Part shown: positions 53,580 through 64,000 of the stretch, one piece after another | Layout of the letters: each line of letters opens with the position of its first letter | Numbering within the stretch: the first letter of the stretch is position 1 | NCBI GenBank assembly: GCA_023213395.1 | Contig: CM041465.1 | Location: forward strand, 78,561,741 to 78,625,740 | Direction: 5' to 3' | Source: Cycas panzhihuaensis | Lineage: Eukaryota > Cycadophyta | Length of the DNA: 64,000 nucleotides | The notes under the pieces: generated by a model | What the model was told of the DNA's origin: nothing | What the model saw: only the letters and a program-made list of their open reading frames with translations | Database searches by the model: none | Made by a program: the position numbers and the translations under genes

Positions 53580-53882
53580 TATATACACTTTTTGAAGTAA
53601 AATTGGGGAAAGAACAGAATAATATTATGCCATATTGTCGAAAAATATTTAACAAATTTCTAATAGTTGATGGTATTAAAGAAAACTAGTGAATATTTCA
53701 CCTAAAATGTATAGTCAAGACATTGGGAGAGAGCCTGCCATCGACCGACACTTTTTTTAAATTAAAAATAATAAAATAATGCATACCACTTCCTAAGTTG
53801 ACTGTAGACAACTAAAGGTGGCCTCGTAGATTCCCAAAGTCATAATGCACACTTTTAACAAAATAAACATTATATTCTAACA
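53580..53882 (-). repeat. C5 3' LTR (low edge approximate)
   Basis: Begins TGTTAGAATATAATG on the minus strand at 53882, directly after the polypurine tract. The low edge cannot be fixed without a second copy. Confidence 0.65.
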
Positions 53883-53892
53883 TTCTCCCCTA
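53883..53892 (-). promoter_or_regulatory. C5 polypurine tract
   Basis: ATAGGGGAGAA on the minus strand next to the LTR start. Confidence 0.85.
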
Positions 53893-54440
53893 TAATGCTT
53901 ATTTTGTGTAACTTCAAGCTTATCTCTGAATTTACGGAATTTCACTTTCCCAAGTGTCTTTGTAAAAATGTCTGTTGTATGATCTTTCGTGCTATAATAA
54001 ACTAACTTTATTTCTCCTACTTGGACAAGTTCTCGAATGAAATGATGTTGCATCTTAATATGTTTAGTTCTTCCATGAAAAACCATATTATGTGTCATCT
54101 AAATAGTGCTCTAATTATTATACCAGATTTTGGTAGGACCGTCTTGTTCCAATTAGAGATCATATAGTAGATGAGGTAGCCAAACTATTTCGTATGCACC
54201 TAACATTGTTGCCCTATACTTTGCTTCAATTATAAATAAGAAGACAGTATTCTACTTTTTTATAATCTATGTTATAGCTACTAAACCTAAACTAAAGATG
54301 TATCCAGAAGCAGACTTTCTATCATCAACATCACCTGGCCAATCAGAATCTGTATATCCAATCAATCTAAAATTTGGTGAAGGTATGTAATGTAGCACAT
54401 AGTCTATTGTGCCCTTTAAATACCTTAGAATATATTTAAC
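53893..54440 (-). pseudogene. pol: C5 RNase H
   Basis: The frame 53877-54098 encodes VFHGRTKHIKMQHHFIREL and DIFTKTLGKVKFRKFRDKL, the C-terminal end of Copia pol. Further up, LIGYTDSDWPGD (about 54335-54370) holds the first catalytic Asp, while the TEAEY site reads EAKY (second Glu changed to Lys) near 54220. Confidence 0.85.
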
Positions 54441-55335
54441 TATTTACCAATGAGTAGTTTTAGGATCTTGCATGAACTTTGATACAACACTAATCACATG
54501 CATGAAATGTGATCGTGTCGATGTCAAATATATTAGGCTTCTAATAAATTGTCTATATAGTGTAGGACCAATAGGAATAGAATCATCAAGTTTGGATAAT
54601 TTAATTCCAACTTTTATTGGTGTGGACAAGGCCTTGCAGTCACTCATCTTGAACTTTTAGAGTAAGTTCAAGCTATATTTTCTTTGGGAGATAAAGATAC
54701 CATCATCTTGCCATACTTCCAAACCTATGAAGTAATGCATTAACCCCAAGTCTATAATTTCGAACTCTTTGCATATGTCATCCTTAAATTTCTGAGAAAT
54801 ATGGAAGCCATTTTCTATATAGACTAGATCATCAATATAAAGATATGGAGTCTCCTTCAATTTTGATGTATAAATTTGGATGCAATTAAGTTCTCTTGAA
54901 TCCTTGATCTTTGAAATACTTATCTATCATAGAGTACCATGCTCTAGGTGCTTGTTTTAAACCATAAAGTACTTATTTAAGTTTATACACTTTATTTTCT
55001 TACCCCCTAACTTTAAAACATTTTGGTTGTTGAACATATATTTCCTCTTCAATGTAGTCATTAAGAAAGGCACTGTTAACACCTATTTAGTAAACATCCC
55101 AACCTTTTAGGGCTATTAGACTTAACATCATATGAACAATCTCCATTCGAATAATAGGAGAAAATGTTTCAGTATAATATATACCTTCTCTTTATGCATA
55201 TCCTTTGGTAATGAGTCTAGCTTTATGTTTGTCAATAGATCCATCATATTTGAACTTGGTCTTATAAACCTATTTGGTTCCAATGGGAATTTTATTGGGA
55301 GGAAGGTTAATAAGTTCCCATATATCATTTTTTAC
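54441..55335 (-). pseudogene. pol: C5 reverse transcriptase
   Basis: The frames 54444-54647 and 54657-54860 give STPIKVGIKLSKLDDSIPIG, LYRQFIRSLIYLTSTRS, YLYIDDLVYIENG (active-site YxDD kept) and IDLGLMHYFIGLEVWQDDGI. About 54930-55000 gives LYGLKQAP and WYSMIDKYFKDQGF. 55060-55330 gives the fingers (GTKWVYKTKFKYDGSIDKHK region) in broken frames. The minus frame 55128-55328 is out of frame with RT. Confidence 0.85.
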
Positions 55336-56540
55336 TATAGAATTATACTCACCTTCCATAGCTTTCCTATATTTATCATGAGTATTTGCCTCTTCAAAAG
55401 TGTGAGGCTCATATATTTCCACTTCTTGACTCATAAGGGCGAAGTTAACTCAATGTGAACGAGTAGAGATCTTATCAAAGTTATTGTCCAATATATTATC
55501 TAAGTCACAGCTTCTTTGGACCCATTTGGGAAACCTTTGGGGTTGATTGGAAATTCCTTCATCACTTGGCCTTGATACACTAACATTTTACCTTGAATCA
55601 TGTCTTAGTGGTACATATATAGATCTTAGAGATGAATCAAGGTTAATCATAATATTCTCTCCTTTGTCTTGGACATAATTTGATTGATAATAGTCATCTT
55701 CTTTAAATATAATATCTATGTTAACCATAGCCTTTCTTTCTTTTGGGTCATGCACCTTATATGATTTTAACACACTGTTATACCCAATAAATATGTACTT
55801 AATACTCTTGTCATCAAGTTTAGTTATTTTTTATTCTGGAACATAGGCATAGGCTAAGCATCCAAAAATTCTCAAGTGATGAATGCTAAGCATGTAATCT
55901 GTCCACACTTCTTCTAGTGTCATCCACCTAAGGGCCTTGGTGGTATACCCGTTTAGGAGATAAACTGTAGTATGGATAACTTCTACCTAAAATTCATGCT
56001 CTGATTTCTTATCTTTAAGCATATACCTAGCCATTTCAACTATGGTGTGATTTTTGCATTCAACAACCCCATTTTGTTATGGAGTATAGGGGTTTACATA
56101 TTGTCTTCTAAGACCATGGTAGGTACAATAGACATTAAATTTGTTAGAAATAAACTCTTCCCCATTATCTGATCTTAGGGAAAGTATCTTATGTCCACTT
56201 TGCTTCTCCACAAAGGTTTTAAAGTTTACAAAGTATTGAAATGCATCTAACTTAAATTTTAGGAAATAGACCCATATTTTTCTTATATAATCATCAATAA
56301 AGGTGAGGAAATGCTTTGCACCTGCTAGGGATGGGACGTCCATTGGACCAAAAAGATTTATGTATATTAATTAAAGTGGCCCCTTTTCTCTATAGCTTCC
56401 ATCAGGAAAATTTTATCTATGTTGCTTGTCTAAGAGGCAACCCTCACAAATATTTTTGTCAACTTTAATTTGTGGTAGTCCTTGACCATATTCATTCTTT
56501 TCATAAGGGATATTCTTCTATAGTTTAGGTAGCCAAACCT
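55336..56540 (-). pseudogene. pol: C5 integrase
   Basis: The frame 56077-56343 gives KHFLTFIDDYIRKIWVYFLK and ILSLRSDNGEEFISNKF, with the second core Asp intact, then the start of YTPxQNG (its Gln codons altered). The frame 55588-55773 gives the C-terminal SYKVHDPKERKAMVNIDIIF. The core and C-terminal parts are separated by stops. Of the Copia copies in the window, this core keeps the second Asp best. Confidence 0.83.
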
Positions 56541-57182
56541 TTTATGCCACATATCACTATCTATCTTGATTGTTATCTTCAATGCATAGTTGTTTAAAGG
56601 GGTTATGACTAACTTGAAGAGTCTATCGCTAGTGATATTTATTTTAACAACAACAACTTTGTTCTTCTTTTGTCATTGATAATGTATTCACCATTGTCAA
56701 ATACAACCTTATAGTCATGTTCCATCATTTGTCCCACAAATAATAGATTTTTATTAAGAATTAGAAATGTCATCAAGATATATGTTTTCTCTTGAATCTA
56801 TTGTAATGATAACTTTATCTCTTCCACTAGATTCATGTGATGTATCATCACCAAACATGATTGTGCCCTTATTAGACCTGTGAATAGCTTAAAACATTTC
56901 TTCTTTATAGGTTATATGTGTTGAGCAACCAAAGTGTATATACCAACAATCTTCTTCTTCATGGGCAATAAAGCTTGATAAAAATAGATGATCATTCTCT
57001 TTATTTTTAATGATTGTATTAGTATTATTTTTTGTTGGAGGGCCATTTTTAGCAAAGCATTTATCTTCAGTATGACCAACTTTGTGACAAAATGTATAAT
57101 GGATTTGATCTCTTCCTCTTTGACTTAGACTCCTGCTTTTAGGATGTCCTCTATCCATGGAGAGTGTTCTACCCCTTTCCAA
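56541..57182 (-). pseudogene. C5 GAG-pre-integrase, protease and zinc knuckle
   Basis: The frame 56889-57182 holds HYTFCHKVGHTEDKC, a CCHC knuckle whose first Cys is Tyr. It also holds the protease loop CWYIHFGCSTHIT, where the catalytic DSG is HFG. 56541-56880 covers the pre-integrase domain in fragments. Confidence 0.82.
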
Positions 57183-58184
57183 GTATGGGCCTTGATTGTG
57201 TCTTTGTCTATTACTTAGATGATTGAAATTAAACCTTTGAAAATTATTATAACCTTAACAATTTTGACAATATTGGCTTACTTCTTGATGCCTTTCTTGA
57301 CTTTGATATCTTTGTTGACTTAGATATCTTTGATTAGTTCCTTGATTTCTTTGATGAGGAGCTTGGTATTTAGGTTGATGCTCTTGTTATGTCTCTTATT
57401 TAGGATTTTTATCTCTCCCCCTTAGGGATTGGTTCCTTATTCTTGAGCTTTTACCTTAGGTATTAGATTTGATCCTAGCCTTTGTTACAGAGGCATGCTC
57501 TAAGGATTCATTTATGCTTTTCTTTTCTTCAACAACCATTAACATGACACTCAATTATTCAATCTTTAACGGGCTTAGGTCCTTAAAGATTTCTATACTT
57601 GTAGCTACTATCTCAAACTTTTTAACTTCACACCAACATGCCTAAGTATCATTTCCATAATCCTTGTTCAATAAGGGTTTCTTCAAGAGATCTAATTTGA
57701 TTTATAAGATCTTTGTCTTTTGTTATGAATTTATTGATGAATTCATTGGACAACATCTTTAAATTCTCAAATCTACTCTTTAATATTTAGAGTTTCGATG
57801 AGGCTACTCCTTCATAGATAAGTTACAATGTATCCTATGCTTCCTTAGACTTTGATGTCTCACTAACTCTTGGAAAAATATGGTATCCTATGGCATAAAA
57901 ATTTAATGTTAAAACTTCATTGTCCTTCTTTACGCATTATTTAAATGTTTACTTTTTTGCTTAGTAGTATTTTGACCAAGTTTTGTATACCTTGTCTTCA
58001 TAATATCCCACATATCTTTAGCAAGGAGGATGGGTCTCATCTTCCTATCCAATTCAAAAAATTTAATCCATCAAACTTAGAAATGATCATGTTACCAAAC
58101 TTTATAACCATTGTGTTTCAAAATAAAATTTTATTCAAATATTTTTTAAAGTATAGTTTTGAAATAATATGTCTTATTACCTAA
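57183..58184 (-). pseudogene. gag: C5 gag
   Basis: Broken frames between the zinc knuckle and the leader. Near 57850-57870 the minus strand reads a RVSE-SK-like block as in C3 Gag, and near 57990-58040 the Trp-rich start MRPILLAKDMW-like. The gene probably starts near 58050-58100. The plus-strand frame 57945-58184 is a shadow. Confidence 0.7.
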
Positions 58185-58400
58185 ATGGTTGTTAGGCTCT
58201 AAGTTTATAGGTCTCTAAGGAAACCTTTGATTACTATTTTATCTAGTGGAGTGGCACTTGCCCACAAGTGGAAAATCAAGGACCTAATATACTAATACGT
58301 GAGTTCTATGATCTATATGCCTCAATACACGTGATACTAAGAAGGTACAACACCCTTATGATCTATTGATCCACCTACATTAGACTTATTGAAAAGGGTT
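58185..58400 (-). promoter_or_regulatory. Conserved pre-gag leader block of C5
   Basis: Aligns with 47440-47640 (C3) and about 30690-30860 (C2). On the minus strand it reads CCTTCTTAGTATCACGTG, then AGTATATTAGGTCC, CAAGTGCCACT, CTTAGAGACC and AACTTAGAGCCTAACA in the same order. It is the best-preserved non-coding segment among these elements. Confidence 0.6.
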
Positions 58401-58450
58401 AATGACATAAGGTCATTGCATTAGTTGATTATTTCGAAAAAGGGTCTTAA

Positions 58451-59150
58451 GTAAACTTTAAATTAGATCACTTAAGTGAAATGCACTTTCATGTGCATTA
58501 TGTGTAATTTCATTTCACCTAACTCTAATGCTCCCTCTCTCAATATAAAAGCAAAAGCTCAATGGAGGAGATTCATTCTTACCTCCCCATTTTGTGAGAT
58601 CTACTTTCTTTCTCTCAAGTCTCTCTTGCTCCCATGTTTGCCTTTGTGTTTAGTCCATGGAGATGAAGGATAGATCCACTCTTTTCATGTGATATCATAG
58701 CTTGCTTCCTTCATATTTCCCACTTGCACTTGCAATAAAGCCATCACTTCCTTCTCCACCATAATTCATGTGGTGAAAGAGATTGTGAAAGTGAATTTAG
58801 AAATATTTCAAGTTATTATAATAGCATATTTTGTATTGTTTGCTTTTCCTTTCTCTTTTGAAGGTTTGGAAGCATAATACAAGGAGTTGTAAGGCCCAAG
58901 GATTCCAATCCTTTGCTGGCCATTCATGCTATCTCATTCTTCCTTTTTCTTTCTCCTTTTTTGTCCATTTAATAAGGAGAAATGCTACCGAAATTTTTTT
59001 AGCATTTAGAAGAATGATTGTAAGGGGAGGTTTTACCCATTTTTTTTTAAGAATTTTGAGCCATTTAAAATATTTATCATTGTATGCTCTCACCTTGCCC
59101 ATATTGGGATCCTGGTGATAAAAAAATAATGGAAATTTCATATGGTATGA
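58451..59150. other. Unassigned sequence between C5 and C6
   Basis: No protein domain. A plus-strand TATA box (CTCAATATAAAAGC, about 58538-58551) is followed by a pyrimidine-rich transcript-like stretch with CTCTCTTGCTCCC. This could be the promoter of an unrecognised LTR or a solo LTR. Frames 58476-58673 and 58831-59118 have no known domain. Confidence 0.4.
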
Positions 59151-59760
59151 TGTGTTAATGAGATATTAGCAAGCTAAAATTTCTACAGAAATATAATTTG
59201 ATTGTTGAACTTCACAGGTCTGCAAAATCTTCTAGAAAAATCCAATTGAAGTGATTCCAATTTTTAAATATGGGTCTCTGAGTCTACTTTCCAATGCAAA
59301 AACTGGCACCTAATTTAGATGTCGTATGAGGAAGTTATTGTTGTTTTAGTGAACAACAATTATTTTTAGTAAGAATTCTAAAAATATATAATTTCCTAAC
59401 TTTGCGGGGCTGTCAAAAACTTTCCAGAACTCATTTGGACCTGATTCCACCTCTTGAAGATGAAGCTATGAGTATAGTTTGTAGCACAAAAACCAGCACT
59501 CCATTTTGACATCGTGGGAGAAAGTTATTGCTGATTTAGTGAAGACTACTTTTTTTGGTATTAACAAAAAAAAAAAGTAAAGAAAATTTCTTCCTTTTTA
59601 TAAGGCTTAAAAGCCCATTGTAAAAGTGAGAAAAAAAAAACACCTAGATCGGAGTAATATCTGGTGTCCTCACTCACTTATTAGCACTGCATTTCAGTAC
59701 TCTAAAATCACTTCAAGCAAGCACTCCAAAGACACTTCAAGCAAGCATTCCAAGTAAGTA
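59151..59760 (+). repeat. Putative C6 5' LTR with an internal duplication of about 190 bp
   Basis: Possible start TGTTAATGAG at about 59153. Two imperfect copies follow (about 59214-59403 and 59404-59600): GTCTGCAAAATCTTCTAGAA vs CTGTCAAAAACTTTCCAGAA, and GCAAAAACTGGCACC vs GCACAAAAACCAGCACTCC. A TATA box TTTTTATAAGG at about 59597-59607 follows, then a transcript-like start. No second LTR lies in the window, so the limits are uncertain. Confidence 0.5.
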
Positions 59761-60716
59761 TTATTTTTAGTTAAATGTACGTTTGATGCAATTCGATAAT
59801 CTTTTCATTCTTTCTAAAAGGAACGCATCACGTATGCTATTTTCTGCCATCTTGTACCTATTCACACACTCGCCAAGGTTGAGATACCTTAGTTGGAAAA
59901 ATGTCATGCCATAAAGGAGGTGTGGGTTTCAAGTTGGGACTGGACTAAATCAAAATATTGGTGAGGTTTGGTTAGCCATACCATTGTGCCTCAATCAGGG
60001 ATCATCTTGATAACCAACCAGGAAAACTGAAACTTTAATACAAGATTAAAATATACCCAATCCAATATCCGTCATAGCCATGGGTATGCATGTACCACTC
60101 TTTAGAGAAGGTATATAGCTACCCATTGGTGAACTGGGTGATGATTAGGAGTACCTAGGCTCCGTTGTGACTTGGATTTCATCACCAAGCACGATTGCAG
60201 GTATCGCGGGTGAATGCCAACTTAATTCTACTAGAAGCCTAGACATCCCTTCAACAATCTTAACTACACGTTGGACACAAATTAGAGGTTATTGGGTTGA
60301 TTACGCATCCTACATTTGAGTTTCAAGTTGTGTAAACCCAATGATGTCAACTTCTACATTGGCCTACAATCTTGTATATTGATCACTTACTTAGTTGTAA
60401 AAAGTGATCCATAGTGTAATCACAATCATAGTGCTTCTCATATTCCTGCTGCGTTGGGTTAATATTTGCCACAAGTATTAGTGGCCAATTTTTATCATAG
60501 TGCTTCTCATATTCCTACTGCGTCAGGTTAATACTTGTCACAAATGTTGGTGACTTTTCTCTAAGTTGCTCCTTTCATCTTTGAGCAACCATTCTCACTT
60601 CTTCTTCTTTCTTCTACACTACTTCATTACATTTTCCATTTGTAAATAGTGATCGGTCATTTATTGTCATCACTTTTATAGTCCTTTATTCATTTCTTCC
60701 TTTCTAAAAAGACACA
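59761..60716 (+). other. C6 leader
   Basis: Non-coding by eye, less AT-rich than other leaders. A 69-bp direct repeat (60426-60494 and 60495-60563) shares TCATAGTGCTTCTCATATTC. No clear tRNA primer site was found. A splice-donor-like CCAAGTAAGT is at about 59751-59760. Confidence 0.5.
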
Positions 60717-61520
60717 ATGTCTTCATAGTTCAAGCAAAATGTGAACTACATTGTAAAAGGGAAAGAAAATTGGGACATGTGATTCACTGGTGTCAGAAAT
60801 GCGACAAAGTATGAAGGTCTACGGAGAGATCACTTACAACCTACACCACCTGTTGCAGCTACAACTACCACAATTGCTTCAGCAAGAGGTGCTCCAACTG
60901 CTCCCACAGAAACTGCAGCTAAATGCTAATGGGAACTTGATGATGATAAAATCCGTGTAGGGATACTACTTGTCACTGATTATTCCCTGCATAATCTCAT
61001 TGATGAAGCTGTACATGATACAGCATAGAAAGTTCTTGAAGTTCTTAAGAAGAACTTTGACACTAAATCAAACTTAGAATTTGTTCACTTAGTGTTGAAG
61101 ATGAATAAATTGAAAATGCAGAAAGGACATACAAGTGAGACAATCAATCTCCTTCGTCCAATCAAGCAAGCCATTGATAAAGATTTTAAAACTCAATGCA
61201 TTACATGGGCTTTCTTGATTCAGTCATATCTCCATATCCCAGATTATAAAAATCTATTGGGGAGTCTTCAATCTAGTGGCACTTTGAAGACCCTAAACTT
61301 TGAGGATCTTGTTGATAAGTTCATTGAATTTGATAAGACCTTTGATACCAACTTTTCCACTACATCACATCTAGTTGATACTGCTTTTGAAGTAGAAGAA
61401 GATCTTTATTACACCAAAAATCAAGGTCAATACTCTCGTAGAGATGGTAATTCCCATGGAAGAGGAAGAGGTAGACAACAAGTACAACGTCCTCTTAGTC
61501 AACAGGCTCCTCAATTCTAA
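60717..61520 (+). pseudogene. gag: C6 gag
   Basis: The ATG at 60717 opens a frame with early stops. From 61092 it is open to 61520: LKMNKLKMQKGHTSETINLL, LIQSYLHIPDYKNLLGSL and EDLVDKFIEFDKT, a UBN2/Copia-type Gag body. It ends in a Gly/Arg/Gln-rich basic tail (GRGRGRQQVQ) just before the zinc knuckle region. Confidence 0.8.
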
Positions 61521-61960
61521 CAAAAACAGTCTCAAGGCCAAGGCTAAAATAATCAACCTGGACTTAGATACAGTAATTAGAGACAATCCAACCAGCCCAA
61601 TACCTGGACTGGAAATCAAGCAATCGTGTGCCAAAGGTGTAATAGAAAAGGACATTATGCCAAAAATTGTAGAACTGCCACTAACAAACTACCAAGTTAT
61701 CAACAGTGCCATGGTACACATAATGTTGATAATACTTCTTTTGAAGATGCTTTTGGTGGAACGCAATTTGCTCATGCACACCTTCAAAGAATTAGGACCA
61801 CTTCATCAAATGTTGTTGATAGATCCACTAAGTATATTGAGGCTCATTATGGCTATACTTATTCACTTTTGCCTTCACCACTTGGAGTTACAAATAGTGC
61901 TACCTCAAATACTTCATCGTAGATCATGGATACTAGAGCAACACAACACATGACTTGTCA
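61521..61960 (+). pseudogene. C6 Gag zinc knuckle and protease start
   Basis: The frame 61626-61922 begins with CQRCNRKGHYAKNC, a perfect C-x2-C-x4-H-x4-C knuckle and the only intact one among the Copia copies here, followed by a His/Ser/Thr-rich stretch. A stop near 61920 precedes the protease loop IMDTRATQHMT (DSG changed to DTR). The overlapping frame 61444-61953 is a shadow. Confidence 0.82.
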
Positions 61961-62330
61961 TCGCCAGTTCTTTCAAGATTTTGACTTTGAAGTTCGTGGT
62001 GTTGTACACATGGCTGACAAATCATCTCAGCCAGTCGAAGGACTTGGAACTGTTTGCTTGAAACTCCCAGGCCTTCCAGATTTTACACTTGTTGATGTTT
62101 TATATATTCTTGCTCCGGGCGTAATCTTCTCTCCCTGTCCACCCTTGTCTCTCGTGGATTTGATCTAAGTGTAATTGCAAATAATCAAACTCTCTGTGTC
62201 ATTCACCCTCCTTCAAATGCTATGGTTATGACCGGAATTCTTGATGGTAAACCTTTTCGCCTAACTGGCTCACCATCCTTTGAAGCCAACTATGTTGATG
62301 ATGAATTTACTTTTACCACAACCCTGAAGC
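61961..62330 (+). pseudogene. C6 protease body and remains of pre-integrase
   Basis: 61926-62168 continues the protease (VVHMADKSSQPVEGLG, LVDVLYI). After a frame shift, about 62165-62300 holds the C-terminal part of the pre-integrase domain (LCVIHPPS-like). Then the sequence jumps to mid-integrase: the integrase zinc finger and first catalytic Asp are deleted. Confidence 0.7.
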
Positions 62331-63288
62331 TTTTTCTATGTTTCAAGCTTTCAAGGCCTACATGGAAAATGAATCTGGATTCAAGATCAAAATACTCAGG
62401 ACTGACAATGATGGCGAGTATACATCCAATGAGTTTGAATCGTACCTATATCAACATGGAATCAAACATCAGACCACTGTTGTAGGTACACCCCAGCAAA
62501 ATGGAGTTGTCAAGTGCATGAACAAGACCATCATGAATATGGCTCATGCTATGTTGGTATATAAGAATATTCCTATCTATCTTTGGGTTGAGACTATCTA
62601 GACTGTTGTATATTGCATCAACACTGTTAGTCCCTCTAAGCTCGGCCCCTCTCCACATGAAATGTGGTATGGACAAACCCCCTCTATCTCCCACTTCAGA
62701 ATTTTTGGCTCTACTTGTTATGCTCATATTTTGTATGAACATAGAAATAAACTCTAAGATAGAGCCATCAAAGGCATCTTGGTCAAATACCCTATGGACA
62801 AAAAGGGATACAAGGTTTTTATACCTTCAGAGTGCAAAATTATCATCACTAGAGATGTTATCTTTGCAGAGACTGAAGATCAATTACTCAGACTTGACTC
62901 CAAGATGCCTTCATACCAACTTAATGATGCTACTGAATTTGATGTCCAGATTCTAAAATTTAGGGGGGGAGATGCTGAACAGTTGCTTAAAATCTTGGAA
63001 TCTGACAATAGAGCCTCAGAGGATACAAGCTGTGACTCCAAGCCAATGTGTACACATCTAGCACCATCATTTGTGAACACCCAAGTTGACAAAGGCAAAG
63101 CCATAGCAGAAGGATCGTCTTCTCCAACATCTGTGGCTGGCCCATCTTCTCCAGCATTGTCAACTTCCTCCGTGCCAAATATTTCACATGATCCTTTTTA
63201 GGATCAAAATGAAGATTAAGAGGTTGTAGAAATAAAAACCTCATTCCTAACTTGAGGTTTTCGTGAAGCCTACCAGCTACACAAGGAC
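62331..63288 (+). pseudogene. pol: C6 integrase, N-terminal part deleted, and linker
   Basis: 62338-62601 gives MFQAFKAYMENESGFKIKIL, RTDNDGEY (second catalytic Asp present) and GTPQQNGVVKCMNKTI, where the third acid is Lys instead of Glu. 62602-62760 gives PHEMWYGQTP and FRIFGSTCYAH with stops. 62779-63201 gives GYKVFIPSECKIIITRDVIF and a Ser/Pro-rich linker. The protein cannot catalyse integration. Confidence 0.83.
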
Positions 63289-64000
63289 ATGCGACTAGAT
63301 GAGGTAGGTAAAACTGGCACTAGAAGTGCCCATAGAGCAAGGATGCACGAATCACTTTCCATTGAGCTTGAACCAGCTGAACTGCATCTTGCTCTTAATG
63401 AAGAGCCTCTAACGTACCAAGAAGCTGTAAAGTATGCAGCTTGGGGAAATGCCATGAACGAAGAGTATCAATCTCTTATTAAGAATGGTACATGGGGGTT
63501 TGTTGATCTACCACTTGGAAGAAAGGTAGTTCAAAATAAATGGGTGTTCAAAAACAAGTATAGATTAGATGGCACCCTAGAAAAACACAAGGCGAGGTTG
63601 GTAGCAAAAGGCTTCACGCAAAGGAAAGGCATTGACTACACTGAAATCTTTGCTCTTACAGCCAAGTGGCCTACAATCAGAACTCTTATAGCCTTAGCTG
63701 CTCAACAGGGTTGGAAAATCCACTAACTCGATGTTAAGACTGCATTTCTCAATGGGGACCTTGAAGAAGAAATTTACATGGCTCATCCAGAAGGATATGA
63801 GATTGACGGTCAGGAGCATAAAGTTTGCAGGCTCAAGAAGTCCTTGTACGGCCTAAAGCAAGCCCCTCATGCTTGGTTTACCAAGTTGTCTGAAAGAATG
63901 AGGCAACTTGGATATGAGGTTTGTGACTATCAAGATATTGATGCAATATTATTCATCAAGCACCAAAATGATAAAGTCACTTACCTCTTAATCTTTATGG
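63289..64000 (+). pseudogene. pol: C6 reverse transcriptase, N-terminal part (open at right edge)
   Basis: 63289-63726 encodes YQEAVKYAAWGNAMNEEYQS, VQNKWVFKNKYRLDG, KARLVAKGFTQRKGIDY, then a TAA in place of a Gln codon (W-K-I-H-stop-L-D-V-K). The frame goes on with TAFLNGDLEEEIYMAHPEGY, YGLKQAPHAWF and KVTYLLIFM at the edge, just before the expected YVDD. Apart from that stop this is the least damaged RT among the Copia copies. Confidence 0.87.

Larger units (their letters stand above)
53580..58450 (-). mobile_element. C5: Copia element, 5' LTR not found
   Basis: Minus-strand order: conserved leader block (58400-58180), gag, zinc knuckle, protease, integrase, RT, RNase H, polypurine tract (53892-53883), 3' LTR (53882 to about 53580). 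Proteins are most similar to C3 (shared SRSLS, LFLSSF, TDIFTKTLGK/VDIFTKALGK). I found no second LTR right of 58450 and no target duplication, so the 5' end is truncated or unrecognisable. Confidence 0.8.
59151..64000 (+). mobile_element. C6: Copia element, 5' part, running out of the window
   Basis: LTR-like or leader sequence with internal duplications (about 59151-60716), then gag (60717), zinc knuckle, protease, part of integrase and RT, cut by the right edge at 64000. Its proteins differ clearly from C3 and C5 (intact CQRCNRKGHYAKNC knuckle, KTAFLNGDLEEEIYM), so it is another Copia lineage. A deletion removed the pre-integrase/integrase N-terminal part, and there are several stops. Confidence 0.85.

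Noticed and set aside
53877-58184. Endogenous pararetrovirus instead of Copia
   Set aside because: Integrase, protease-integrase-RT order, LTR and polypurine tract are Copia features; no movement-protein or coat-protein motifs are seen.

Overview
The window looks like intergenic DNA from a flowering plant nuclear genome, almost entirely made of LTR retrotransposons. Evidence: Copia primer-binding sites matching plant initiator-Met tRNA, a Tat-lineage Ty3/Gypsy element with an archaeal-type RNase H and an antisense plant-mobile-domain-like ORF, and captured fragments of plant genes (GASA/snakin, ALY/THO4, rpS9, PP2C-like). I see no intact single-copy host gene and no rRNA or tRNA gene. The species cannot be fixed from the sequence alone. 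All coordinates were read by eye from sequence similarity; no search or alignment software was run.

Layout. (1) 1-5092, + strand: 3' part of a Tat-like Ty3 element (T1), with gag-protease, an 85-bp minisatellite, a scrap of archaeal-type RNase H and a 1.9-kb LTR; RT, integrase and the antisense ORF are deleted. A (TA)n tract follows. (2) 5279-6655, - strand: LTR, duplicated primer-binding site and leader of a Copia element (F). (3) 6656-7976: nothing recognised. (4) 7982-33693, - strand: an old Copia element (C1) with LTRs at both ends and the target duplication CCTTT. It is split by two younger insertions: a 13.6-kb Tat element (T2, 10154-23753, target duplication AACAT) and another Copia element (C2, about 25.94-32.53 kb). 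(5) 33699-36087 and 52361-53577: the locus into which the next element jumped. (6) 36093-52355, + strand: Copia element C3 (target duplication CATTC). Its leader carries antisense scraps of three host genes and is interrupted by the related non-autonomous element C4 (38759-45645), which carries antisense PP2C-like and other coding-like sequence. (7) about 53.58-58.45 kb, - strand: Copia element C5. (8) about 59.15 kb to the right edge, + strand: Copia element C6, running out of the window in its RT.

How the parts work. Each autonomous ancestor encoded Gag (particle), protease, integrase, reverse transcriptase and RNase H. T2 order, in its own sense, is: truncated 5' LTR, gag, protease, RT, Ty3-type RNase H lacking its first catalytic Asp, integrase, spacer, antisense PMD-like ORF, archaeal-type RNase H with all four catalytic acids, polypurine tract, 3' LTR. 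All copies are decayed; many stops and lost catalytic residues are C-to-T or G-to-A changes, as expected of methylated silent DNA.

Most interesting: the antisense rpS9-GASA-ALY fusion cassette in C3 and the PP2C-like capture in C4; 42-bp tandem amplification of the primer-binding site in C4 with a related duplication in F; a conserved block upstream of gag in three Copia elements; and the T2 antisense ORF with its own TATA box and splice-like signals.
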